A DNA stretch of 7,958 nucleotides from CAZKXU01 sp964556665 (GCA_964556665.1 CAZKXU010000112.1:1-7958), one strand, 5' to 3'. Positions 1-6,506 are shown, counted from the stretch's first letter. Numbers and translations: made by a program. Notes: generated from the letters alone by a model not told the origin.

Positions 1-51
1 GTGATTTAAATTTAAGCTACTTGAAAATATCAACGTGTGTGAGAAAAGTTC
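1..51 (+). mobile_element. MITE copy 1, right end only (cut by window start)
   Basis: This is the right-hand end of the repeat found complete at 2821-3046 and 6143-6359. It starts inside the element at GTGATTTAAATTTAAG and runs through the terminal inverted repeat AAAATATCAACGTGTGTGAG (24-43) to AGTTC. It matches copy 2 to base 53 apart from one substitution (GCTAC against GATAC), so the two share the bases AAAAGTTCAA after the inverted repeat. Copy 3 instead continues AAAGCGGGC after GTGTGAG. The exact outer boundary of the element is therefore uncertain by a few bases. It lies directly upstream of the gene at 147. I see a -35-like TTGAAA (21-26) but no matching -10. Confidence 0.85.
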
Positions 52-83
52 AAGTTGGGGATTATTTTTGCTCCCCCTATGTT

Positions 84-112
84 TTGGATAGTGAGTCTTT
101 TTATAGTATCAT
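84..112 (+). promoter_or_regulatory. weak candidate promoter for the 147-1814 gene
   Basis: A TTGGAT box (84-89; three of six bases match TTGACA) is followed after 17 bases by TATCAT (107-112; five of six bases match TATAAT). This leaves about 28 bases of leader before the ribosome binding site. It is the best-spaced pair in the short gap between the repeat end and the gene, but the -35 is poor. Treat it as a suggestion only. Confidence 0.25.
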
Positions 113-146
113 AAATCGTTAGTTGAAACTTAGGGGGTAAAAGGCA

Positions 147-1814
147 ATGCCAAATTTTGCAGATCATTCTAGAGAGGTTTTTAGAAGCAATTTTCGCGAG
201 ATTTTTGATGTGGCGATTACAGGAAACGCGACAGCCAAACCAGATCCAGAACCGGACTTAGTAAGAGAACTGAAAAATAGACGTACAGAGTTAGATATTG
301 ATGAAAGGCTCACCACGCCAAACGGTATTGTTGGTTTAGCTAAACAATTTGGGGCAAAGCTCGATATCACGACCCTAGAGACCAGTAACCTCGGTGCATT
401 CATGACCGCAGTTAAAGAATTAAAAAACCCTCTGATTGGAACTGCACTTATAACTGTTGCAACAGGTCAACTACTCATCGATATAGATGTTATGCCCCGT
501 TACACACAGAATGAATTTGAAGATGCTGCTTCAGCTTATCTTGAAGCGTTAAAATTTCTTAATCATTTTATTGATCAGCCGACACCTGATGAGGCAACCT
601 TAGCTGAAAGGGGTAGGTTATTTGTAGAGGGTAAGAAAACAATCGAATGGCTTGCCGCGACTGCCGCTCTCGAACAGGTTAATAGTGATTTTGAAAGGCG
701 TGCCAGAGAGGATCCTAAGGCAGCGCCTTTTGTTGATCGTGCAGATCTAAGTTTGGGAGTTTTCGATGCCAATAACCGTTTTGCTGGATTATTTAGGGGA
801 TACACAGTAAGTGTATCTACCTTAGCAGAGTGCCCAACTGTAGGCGCACGCCCTGCTCCTGGCAAAAATGTATACGAGTCACGATATTTAGGCGCAGCAC
901 CACAAACTAGTGAGAGGAAAGTTGTTGCTGACTTCTTTCCGGAGAGTCATTATCCTGATAGAGCAGTAATAGATAGAACCTCAGTAACTCATGTGATAGC
1001 AGCACTTCCTGTATTACCGGCTCGTCCTGAAACACTTTTTAAAATCGATCAGTATATGAAAGGTGGCCCAAGACGGTTTGGAGATATTTTAATCGGCGGA
1101 AAGTGTGAAACAGACGGCAATCGATTCCAATTTGATGGACAAGGCCAGGCTTTTAGTCCTGATTATGAATTTTTTGGTTTATTAAGCAATGTTGAACATG
1201 GACAGGAACGGTATTTTTCTGTACGACCAGTAGAGCAATTAGGTAGGCAGAGAGCAGAAGAAGCAGCTGCATGGGGAGAGGATGTTTCTACTAGTATTAC
1301 AGTCGTGCTCCGTGAAGTAATTGATCCTGACAAAGCACGAATTCGCAGAGAGGCGATAGAGTTAAAACAAGGGAAACTTGATATTGCTAGGTTTGCTAAA
1401 AGTTGGCTTGACGCAACTAACAAGGACCCCTTAAATGAGTTAGAAAGATTAGGGGTGCTTTCAGAAGAAACTTGCACTGCAGTTCTAGCCAAAGTTGCTG
1501 AAATTGATGACGCGAGAGCAAGAGAGACTGCTACTCGAGTAAGTTCTTTCTCGTCAATTTCTTTCGGCTCTTCCTTTGATTTTGGCGGTGGTGGCTCCGG
1601 ATTCTTGACCCGTGGTGGCCCAGCATTACATGCAAGTGCATCTACTATCCAGACAGGGACGCGAATAGGATACACTACAAGGGATTATGCCCCTGATCCT
1701 TTGGCATCTCCATCCATTATGATTTTACATACTGTTGGGGTAACTAGAGGACAGGAAGCCGAAGCTTTGGCATATATGGTTAAACGCGCCTTTGGTGAGA
1801 AAGCTGCTGCTTAA
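147..1814 (+). CDS. hypothetical protein, 555 residues, family not recognised
   Basis: I do not recognise the family. The start is well supported: AGGGGGT at 132-138 lies 8 bases before the ATG. The product looks soluble and cytoplasmic, with no signal peptide or obvious membrane segment. The first half (roughly residues 80-190) looks alpha-helical. The middle (about 200-370) is mixed, with many short hydrophobic stretches and aromatic residues. From residue 466 there is a low-complexity Ser/Phe/Gly linker that includes GGGGSG (480-485). A short C-terminal segment of about 70 residues follows and ends in Lys-Ala-Ala-Ala. Such a linker suggests a separate terminal module. The gene stands alone on the + strand, directly after a MITE end, and converges on the toxin-antitoxin operon with only 6 bases between stop codons. 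A secreted or interaction protein is possible but nothing shows it. Confidence 0.8.
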   Translation: MPNFADHSREVFRSNFREIFDVAITGNATAKPDPEPDLVRELKNRRTELDIDERLTTPNGIVGLAKQFGAKLDITTLETSNLGAFMTAVKELKNPLIGTALITVATGQLLIDIDVMPRYTQNEFEDAASAYLEALKFLNHFIDQPTPDEATLAERGRLFVEGKKTIEWLAATAALEQVNSDFERRAREDPKAAPFVDRADLSLGVFDANNRFAGLFRGYTVSVSTLAECPTVGARPAPGKNVYESRYLGAAPQTSERKVVADFFPESHYPDRAVIDRTSVTHVIAALPVLPARPETLFKIDQYMKGGPRRFGDILIGGKCETDGNRFQFDGQGQAFSPDYEFFGLLSNVEHGQERYFSVRPVEQLGRQRAEEAAAWGEDVSTSITVVLREVIDPDKARIRREAIELKQGKLDIARFAKSWLDATNKDPLNELERLGVLSEETCTAVLAKVAEIDDARARETATRVSSFSSISFGSSFDFGGGGSGFLTRGGPALHASASTIQTGTRIGYTTRDYAPDPLASPSIMILHTVGVTRGQEAEALAYMVKRAFGEKAAA

Positions 1815-1836
1815 ATTTTACTAAGCAGCTTTTCTT
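1806..1836 (+). terminator. Rho-independent terminator at the convergent gene junction
   Basis: GCTGCTTA (1806-1813) and TAAGCAGC (1822-1829) form an 8-bp stem with an 8-base loop, followed by TTTTCTT on the + strand. It fits as the terminator of the 147-1814 gene. The arms lie inside the last codons of both convergent genes. On the - strand the stem is followed by AGCTTTCTC, a poorer U-tract, so termination of the toxin-antitoxin transcript here is less certain. Confidence 0.65.
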
Positions 1837-2120
1837 ATTGTCTTTAATGATAGCTGCATGCCTAGTGCTTTTAGCAGGATACTTAAACTATAAAGAGTCG
1901 GATTGCCCCGTTTAGATACGATTTTATACAAGCTCTGCCGCTTAAGTTTTGTCTTTTTGGAGAGTACACTCATCCCACCGGCAGCTTCAATTACATTGTG
2001 TAAGGCCAATAGAAAAGTTTTATGATCATCAAGTAAAATGGCTTGCTCCAAATAACCGCAAGCATACTCTGGATCTCTTAATCTGCTAATTAAATCTTCT
2101 CTATAATCTCTTAGTCTCAT
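1821..2120 (-). CDS. antitoxin of a type II toxin-antitoxin pair, HTH (TIGR02684-like)
   Basis: This 99-residue protein fits the small DNA-binding antitoxins called 'putative addiction module antidote protein'. An N-terminal segment with the family-like sequence DPEYACGYLEQAILLDD (residues 16-32) leads into a helix-turn-helix: GGMSVLSKKTKLKRQSLYKI (48-67), then the typical GNPTLYSLSILLKALGMQL (72-90). In this family the antitoxin neutralises the toxin by binding it and usually represses its own operon. The gene follows the toxin and overlaps it by 20 bp (2101-2120), which suggests coupled translation. The start is supported by GGAGG seven bases upstream of the ATG. The family call rests on recalled sequence patterns; the HTH assignment is firm. 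Confidence 0.88.
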   Translation of the reverse strand: MRLRDYREDLISRLRDPEYACGYLEQAILLDDHKTFLLALHNVIEAAGGMSVLSKKTKLKRQSLYKIVSKRGNPTLYSLSILLKALGMQLSLKTIRKAA

Positions 2121-2451
2121 CTTTGAACCTCCACCATAAAGAACGAGCTAATTCAATATCACGCGCCTGGGTTGATTTGTCTCCAGCGCATAATAATAAA
2201 ATATATTTCTGGCTTACTACCCCATAATATATACGTAACCCTGGTCCGGTATTTATTTTTAGTTCAAAAACACCGCCTTTTAGACTCCGTGTATTACCAA
2301 AATTTCCAGACTGTAAACGGGATAAATACGCATCTATTATTTTGCGATAAAGGTCACTTTTAAGCTCTTCGTACCAATTGTCAAAAGGACAGGAGCCGTT
2401 ATTGAGCTCGAGCCTTTTGATATCGATAATATATAATCTCTTAATAAGCAT
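2101..2451 (-). CDS. RelE/ParE-superfamily toxin of the type II toxin-antitoxin pair (TIGR02683-like)
   Basis: The 116-residue frame matches the 'addiction module killer protein' branch of the RelE/ParE toxins. Recognisable elements are PFDNWYEEL (residues 22-30), SRLQSGNFGNTRSLKGGVFE (44-63), the GPGLRIYYG core strand (69-77) and LLLCAGDKSTQARDIELA (85-102). Relatives are about 95-105 residues and begin close to the segment YIIDIKRLEL, so the first six or so residues may be surplus. RelE-type toxins usually cleave mRNA on the ribosome and ParE-type toxins inhibit gyrase; the sequence alone does not settle which applies here. The gene is first in the operon and the antitoxin overlaps its 3' end. 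The ATG at 2451 has no visible Shine-Dalgarno sequence and overlaps the best promoter -10, so the true start is uncertain. Confidence 0.88.
   Translation of the reverse strand: MLIKRLYIIDIKRLELNNGSCPFDNWYEELKSDLYRKIIDAYLSRLQSGNFGNTRSLKGGVFELKINTGPGLRIYYGVVSQKYILLLCAGDKSTQARDIELARSLWWRFKDETKRL
2128..2132 (-). promoter_or_regulatory. ribosome binding site of the antitoxin gene
   Basis: The - strand reads GGAGG seven bases before the ATG at 2120. It lies inside the toxin coding sequence and fixes the antitoxin start. It is far better than anything upstream of the toxin ATG, which fits stronger translation of the antitoxin. Confidence 0.75.
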
Positions 2452-2478
2452 TGTAAACTAAAGTTGTCAATATTGCAA
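2450..2478 (-). promoter_or_regulatory. candidate toxin-antitoxin promoter overlapping the toxin ATG
   Basis: On the - strand TTGCAA (2473-2478, four of six bases match a -35) is followed after 17 bases by TACAAT (2450-2455, five of six match a -10). The -10 runs into the ATG at 2449-2451, so transcription would begin a few bases inside the annotated frame. A perfect TTGACA also lies at 2465-2470; its partner at 18-base spacing is TATTAA (2441-2446), again inside the frame. Confidence 0.4.
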
Positions 2479-2495
2479 GCGACTAATGTACGAGT

Positions 2496-2519
2496 GAACA
2501 CAAGTTCTTAATAGTGTTC
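2496..2519. repeat. inverted repeat upstream of the toxin-antitoxin promoter
   Basis: GAACAC (2496-2501) and GTGTTC (2514-2519) form a perfect 6-bp inverted repeat with a 12-base spacer. It lies about 18 bases upstream of the candidate -35. Antitoxins of this type commonly bind palindromes near their promoter, so this is a possible operator. Six-base arms are weak evidence on their own. Confidence 0.3.
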
Positions 2520-2659
2520 GAATAAATACCTGATTTGTTGCTGAAAATTACCAAGCTGCGGTGATAACTATCCAAAACGACAAACTTATTTGAATAGATC
2601 AGATTCTGAAATTAGCAGTAAGGATATTCATTATATTATTGATTTTCAGAGCTCTCTCT

Positions 2660-2800
2660 CTACAACGAAATTTGCACTCTTCGTACAGCTTCGCCGACTT
2701 GTTCACTCTGTTCCGGAGATACGGCTTTCTTATCGCCTTCTATGATCTCTTTATAGGCTGAGTAGATAATATCAATAAGGCCGATTACAAGAAGGAACAT
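2660..2800 (-). pseudogene. 46-codon orphan frame, possibly a severed C-terminal fragment
   Basis: This short frame lies in the 369-base gap between the toxin start and MITE copy 2. It begins MFLLVIGLIDIIYSAYKEII, a hydrophobic stretch of membrane-anchor or amphipathic-helix character. A charged tail with SPEQSEQVGEAVRRV follows before a TAG stop. The composition looks like real protein rather than noise, and the frame stays open upstream through about ten more codons into the end of the MITE. There is no Shine-Dalgarno sequence. Removing the 226-bp repeat as delimited here would place it in frame with the collagen-like gene at 3045-5852, so it may be the lost C-terminus of that gene. It could also be the relic of another gene, or chance. 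I see no other feature in the rest of 2520-2820. Confidence 0.4.
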
Positions 2801-2820
2801 TTGAGAAGAAAATTTTGAGA

Positions 2821-3046
2821 GAACACTTTCTCATACACGTTGATATTTTTAACTTAGTTGAGTTGAAGTGAGCTTTGATAACTTATTGATCCGTAGAGAA
2901 ATTTTAGACGAGACGTTATAAGAGCCTCTACCCTTACGAAGCCAAAAAGAGAAAGGTATAAAACTTTTATAACATCAGTAATATCAACGAATTGTGTGAT
3001 TTAAATTTAAGATACTTGAAAATATCAACGTGTGTGAGAAAAGTTC
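2821..3046 (+). mobile_element. MITE copy 2, complete
   Basis: This complete 226-bp copy begins GAACACTTTCTCATACACG and ends CGTGTGTGAGAAAAGTTC. The two ends are inverted repeats of one another with a C/T mismatch in the left arm (CATACACG for CACACACG) and a one-base offset at the tip. Compared with copies 3 and 4 it carries a 5-bp duplication (AGTTGAGTTGAAG). It contains no plausible coding sequence. Its right edge carries the TCA at 3045-3047 that is the stop codon of the collagen-like gene read on the - strand. I cannot see a clear target-site duplication. No transposase is present, so movement would need one supplied from elsewhere. Confidence 0.85.
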
Positions 3047-5852
3047 AATGTTCCCCGAAAATATGTAGCCTTAACTGATCTTTGAAGTCTGTTAATACTC
3101 TTCTCGCGCTTCCTTTGGTCAATCTGCGTATCCATGTAAAGTGGTTTTTAAGTACAGCATCCAAAACTTTAAAAATTCTGAAAATAGAATTGTCTTCAAG
3201 CACGGTTCTGTTACTTATAGCATTTCGAAAATCTAACCAGTCAATTGCTCGAATAGCCTGAATAGTTGCATTTATATCCTCGCTTACTACGTAATTTCTC
3301 TGAGCCTCTGTTGCAGTTGATAAGTTATCTGCCAACTTGTTTATAGAGTTTTCAAGCTGAGAAGTGAGTTTCGTAACAAATTCTTTTCTATGCTGACTAT
3401 CTGTGCCTTTTTTAAGCTCTGCCTTACCTATCAAGGCAAGCATGATTATTGAATGAGATACTCCCAAATCAAAGCCTTGTGATCTGTTAAAATGCAACGT
3501 TGGGAATAGTCTTATTTTATCACTCCTACTTAGGGCTCTCTGGATCTCTATTGTTCCAGAGTTGTTACTATCAGTAATTGGTATGATATTGAAATCTAGT
3601 TGTGGGTGATGCTTTTTTACAAATCTTAGTAGTTTGGCAGTATATTTGTTCATCCTTGCTTCTAGAGCATGTGGGCTATCTGCTTTTATTCCAAATTTGA
3701 TTTTAATACCCCAGCCAAAGTTTTGGCTGCTTTGTAGAATCTGCTCTATAACAGAGGTAGTTGCATGAAAAGTCTGCGTCTCAATAGTTTTATTAACAGT
3801 TGGAGTTCTTGGAATTTTATTGAAAAAATCTTTTTGTGATAATGGTGGCCAGAGAAGAGCATATCTTACTCGATGTAAGCAAGCTTGATCTACGATTTCC
3901 TGTAGATTCAAATTGTTAGAAGTAGGATCTAGCTCAAGAATGACCAATTTACCCAAGAAATCACTAACATGTCCTGTTCCTTGGTGACAAGTTTTAGTTG
4001 GTGAAAATACATTTTGGGAAGTGTCTACTATTGAAATTGGTAAGTTCAGTACCTCTGATAAATACCCTATGTTAACCTTGGTTGTCCTTTCATTTAAAGC
4101 GCTTGTAACAAAAACTGCTCCAGCTTTAGGATCGTATATGTAAGGATGAACTATGTTAAATTTATCCTTTGTAGTTTGTATAATCTTCATTTTAGATGGG
4201 GTGTCAGCGTTGCCAATATTCAAAGCAGTTGCTAGCTGAATATCTGAGAGTGCGCTTGCATCTGATCCAACTGATATTTTAATTGGAATTCGCAAAGTGC
4301 TCTTTGCTTTTAATTCATCAATTGGGATAGTAATCTCATCCTCTAGAATGAGTGCAGAGCCACATACTGAAATGTTAACATCTTTAGCTTTCAGATCCTT
4401 TGATGTAGCTTTAATTCTTATAGCTGCTGCTCTTTTATTATTAATATTACTCTGACCAATATCAGACTCTGAAATATTTTTTACTTCGATCCATCCTTCA
4501 TTCTCTTTCCCACATTCAATCCCATTAGGAAATATCGTATGGCTAATCTCAACTGGATAAGTGACGTCAAACGCTTTATTATAGGCAAGCTTACATCCCG
4601 TCTGCAGCCTTAGGCTAGCGATGCCCATATTAACAACATATTTTAGCTTAAACCTCTCTTCCGTTGGTATTACGTCATAATTTCTAACTTTAAACTTAAG
4701 TTCTCCACTAAGTGTTAATGACTCATTACTCCCTATTTCAGGGATTTCAATTGCCCAGCTCTCAGCTGAACTTTCTGTAGTATCTGTCAGATATATATAT
4801 AGTATTTTATTACTAGGGGATGGCATCTCTCCAACATTCTTAATCTTAATATTTTTAATAGTGACTTCAGAGCCAGGTTCAACTACTCCATTCGAGGAAA
4901 CTATTTCAAAATCCTGAACTTCAATATTATATGCTGAATTAAATTCTGCTACCTGCCCGTTCGGCATTAAGACAGAAATATAGAATTTACCATCTGCTCC
5001 AGGGTTTGCAGGTAGGCCCTCTTCTCCATACTCACCTTGTACACCCTCAAGCCCGTCACAAGCTGGGGGTCTTTCGTGATAGACTGGCTCAGTGTATGAA
5101 ACATATACAGGATAAGAACTTTTACCGTCAGTCGTAGTTCTATTTTCCATTCGTGTCTTAGATTCATTTGTCGTCCATTTGATTCCATCTCCACCGCGAC
5201 CTCCTGGGCCACCTTCGCCAGGTAATCCAGATTCACCAGGGATCCCCGGCCCTCCCCCTTTTACTGACTTTACGTCTACTTGATTACCAAGTAGTAATAG
5301 ATCAAGGTCACTTATAGGCACTCTAACGTTTACTACGCCTCCATCGCCACCTGGGCCTGCATCCCCACCATGCCCACCGTTGCCACCATCACCTCCATCT
5401 TGACCAGGTGAAGCATTGCTTGCAGGAGTGGCATCAATACCATTGCGCCCTGCTTGGCCAGGGCTGCCGTTTCCACCGTGTCCTCCATCCCCGCCATTGC
5501 CACCAACAGCTTTTGCATGAATAATTGGTCTACTGTTTGAAGGGAAACTCGCGTTTATTAATAATCGCTTTGAATCTGGATTTAACTGCATATAGCCAGT
5601 AACTGCGATAGTAGCGGGAGCTTCTTTGGGTTGCAAAGAAAGTGATAGCTCAATTTTTCCTCCGTTGCTCCCTTTTCTCCCATGCTCCCCATCCTCACCG
5701 TCAACACCATAACCGTCCCTTCTAATCTTTGCAGAAACACCATGTCGACCTTTCTTCCCTCGTTTACCATTAGCATCTATCCATATGCCTACAGTATTAG
5801 GACGGCCACTTTCATTTATAATTATCCTGGGCTTTAGATCGAGCTTTGTCAT
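3045..5852 (-). CDS. large collagen-like, glycine-rich protein with Ig-like segments and a possible Rossmann-like C-terminal half
   Basis: The 935-residue product has a clear modular build. Collagen-like Gly-X-Y or GxGGxGG blocks occur at residues 28-66, 116-172, 199-224 and 266-289. They are separated by beta-rich segments, and a Thr/Tyr-rich insert at 227-258 interrupts the last two. Residues 310-430 and 430-560 look like two Ig-like or CARDB-like beta domains (for example EPGSEVTIKNIKIKNVG and ENEGWIEVKNISESD). From 572 the pattern DPKAGAVFVTSALNE, then LSEVLNLPISIVDTSQN and GKLVILELD, suggests alternating strands and helices. I vaguely recall this from glycine-rich proteins grouped as DUF7932, a link I could not check. 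The last 110 residues look helical. There is no signal peptide. No strong Shine-Dalgarno precedes the ATG. The stop codon lies in the edge of MITE copy 2, so the C-terminus may be truncated. Function is unknown. Confidence 0.85.
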   Translation of the reverse strand: MTKLDLKPRIIINESGRPNTVGIWIDANGKRGKKGRHGVSAKIRRDGYGVDGEDGEHGRKGSNGGKIELSLSLQPKEAPATIAVTGYMQLNPDSKRLLINASFPSNSRPIIHAKAVGGNGGDGGHGGNGSPGQAGRNGIDATPASNASPGQDGGDGGNGGHGGDAGPGGDGGVVNVRVPISDLDLLLLGNQVDVKSVKGGGPGIPGESGLPGEGGPGGRGGDGIKWTTNESKTRMENRTTTDGKSSYPVYVSYTEPVYHERPPACDGLEGVQGEYGEEGLPANPGADGKFYISVLMPNGQVAEFNSAYNIEVQDFEIVSSNGVVEPGSEVTIKNIKIKNVGEMPSPSNKILYIYLTDTTESSAESWAIEIPEIGSNESLTLSGELKFKVRNYDVIPTEERFKLKYVVNMGIASLRLQTGCKLAYNKAFDVTYPVEISHTIFPNGIECGKENEGWIEVKNISESDIGQSNINNKRAAAIRIKATSKDLKAKDVNISVCGSALILEDEITIPIDELKAKSTLRIPIKISVGSDASALSDIQLATALNIGNADTPSKMKIIQTTKDKFNIVHPYIYDPKAGAVFVTSALNERTTKVNIGYLSEVLNLPISIVDTSQNVFSPTKTCHQGTGHVSDFLGKLVILELDPTSNNLNLQEIVDQACLHRVRYALLWPPLSQKDFFNKIPRTPTVNKTIETQTFHATTSVIEQILQSSQNFGWGIKIKFGIKADSPHALEARMNKYTAKLLRFVKKHHPQLDFNIIPITDSNNSGTIEIQRALSRSDKIRLFPTLHFNRSQGFDLGVSHSIIMLALIGKAELKKGTDSQHRKEFVTKLTSQLENSINKLADNLSTATEAQRNYVVSEDINATIQAIRAIDWLDFRNAISNRTVLEDNSIFRIFKVLDAVLKNHFTWIRRLTKGSARRVLTDFKDQLRLHIFGEH

Positions 5853-6142
5853 AAACTTTAGACTTTACTATGTAATCTTGAAAATTATGTATATTACAAC
5901 TGTGAACCGAACTTCTAATTCAATCAAGCTATAGCAATACTCTGCTTGTAGCTATTGGTTATAGCATAGAAAGGATGATAACTGAAGGAGGGTAGGGGCT
6001 TTTGGGAAAGTGTTAACTATGATGTTACTGAAGCAGTGTCTCATCAGGCTACTGGTTAACTAGTCGAATTGATTGATGGTGGTGATTTTGACTAAGATTT
6101 TTGAACCACCTCCCTAGGAGAAGAGAAGAACACTTTCCCGAA
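5853..6142. other. 290-base gap upstream of the collagen-like gene, no gene seen
   Basis: This is the 5' side of the - strand collagen-like gene and should hold its promoter. I see only weak candidates there, such as TTAGAA then TAATAT with 16-base spacing on the - strand. It also holds a purine-rich GAAGGAGGGTAGGGG (5984-5998), an inverted-repeat unit at 6004-6139, a GGTGGT/ACCACC pair inside that unit, and a duplicated GAAGAACACTTTC just before MITE copy 3. No credible short coding sequence is visible. Confidence 0.6.
6004..6139. repeat. 136-bp unit bounded by an 11-bp perfect inverted repeat
   Basis: GGGAAAGTGTT (6004-6014) and AACACTTTCCC (6129-6139) are exact reverse complements. The right arm, with its GAAGAACACTTTC context, nearly repeats the left tip of MITE copy 3 that begins three bases later (GAAGAACACTTTCTC). 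The unit may be a smaller, related or decayed miniature element lying next to copy 3, or a partial duplication of the MITE tip. It holds no gene. Confidence 0.45.
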
Positions 6143-6359
6143 GAACACTTTCTCACACACGTTGATATTTTTAACTTAGTTGAAGTGAGCTTTGATAACT
6201 TATTGATCCTTGGAGAAATTTTAGACGAGACGTTATAAGAGCTTCTACCCATACGAAGCCAAAAAGAGAAAGGTATAAAACTTTTATAACATAAGTAATA
6301 TCAACGAACTGTGTGATTTAAATTTAAGCTACTTGAAAATATCAACGTGTGTGAGAAAG
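6143..6359 (+). mobile_element. MITE copy 3, complete, best-preserved inverted repeats
   Basis: This 217-bp copy has terminal inverted repeats perfect over 24 bp (6148-6171 against 6336-6359), beginning CTTTCTCACACACGTTGATA. Each end also carries a second, looser direct copy of its own motif. AATATCAACG occurs at 6338-6347 and again at 6297-6306. TTGATA...AACTTAGTTGA at 6162-6183 is echoed by TTTGATAACTTATTGA at 6191-6206. An internal pair, GTTATAAGAG (6232-6241) and CTTTTATAAC (6281-6290), can form a stem with one G:T pair. It is non-coding; the short frames across it are chance. Size, inverted ends and multiple near-identical copies are the basis for calling it a MITE. Confidence 0.88.
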
Positions 6360-6425
6360 CGGGCAAGGAAAGCGGGCAAGGTGAGAAAGCGGGCAAGGTG
6401 TGAGAGAGCGGGCAAGGATGCCCGC
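6351..6425. repeat. four-unit AGCGGGCAAGG repeat fused to the MITE end, closing in a hairpin
   Basis: AGCGGGCAAGG occurs at 6358-6368, 6371-6381, 6388-6398 and 6407-6417. Three of the four units are preceded by a piece of the MITE terminus (GTGAGAA, TGAGAA, TGTGAGAG). The last unit continues into GCGGGCA-AGGA-TGCCCGC (6408-6425), a 7-bp GC-rich hairpin with a 4-base loop. The hairpin looks like an intergenic palindromic repeat of the kind scattered through many genomes. The array probably arose by slippage or repeated gene conversion at the junction. It lies downstream of the ATPase gene but has no U-tract, so it is a poor terminator candidate. Confidence 0.75.
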
Positions 6426-6506
6426 GTTCCCAGTGATTTATTACCCACACTTTATGAGTAATTACTTATTTATTGATCAAGTTGTTGATTCCTCTGACCT
6501 TCAGTT

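Noticed and set aside
164..1675. Long - strand reading frames of 79, 96 and 170 codons inside the 147-1814 gene
   Set aside because: They lie antisense within a well-supported gene, lack ribosome binding sites and have low-complexity Ser/Pro/Leu-rich content typical of shadow frames.
2172..2363. 63-codon + strand frame across the toxin gene
   Set aside because: It is antisense to a recognisable toxin, has no ribosome binding site and shows no family-like sequence.
4967..5776. Three - strand frames of 61-89 codons inside the collagen-like gene
   Set aside because: They are out-of-frame readings of the GGN-rich collagen-like repeats; their Met/Val/Ala-rich composition comes from the shifted repeat.
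6049..6252. 67-codon - strand frame across the 5' gap and MITE copy 3
   Set aside because: It runs through the terminal inverted repeat of a non-coding element, with Ser/Lys-rich low complexity and no ribosome binding site.
6351..6425. The AGCGGGCAAGG units as a CRISPR array
   Set aside because: Units are only 11 bases, spacers are 2-8 bases made of MITE-end sequence, and no cas genes are present.
6408..6425. GC-rich hairpin as terminator of the ATPase gene
   Set aside because: It lies about 80 bases past the stop codon and is followed on the - strand by CTCTCACACC with no U-tract, so it fits an intergenic palindromic repeat better.
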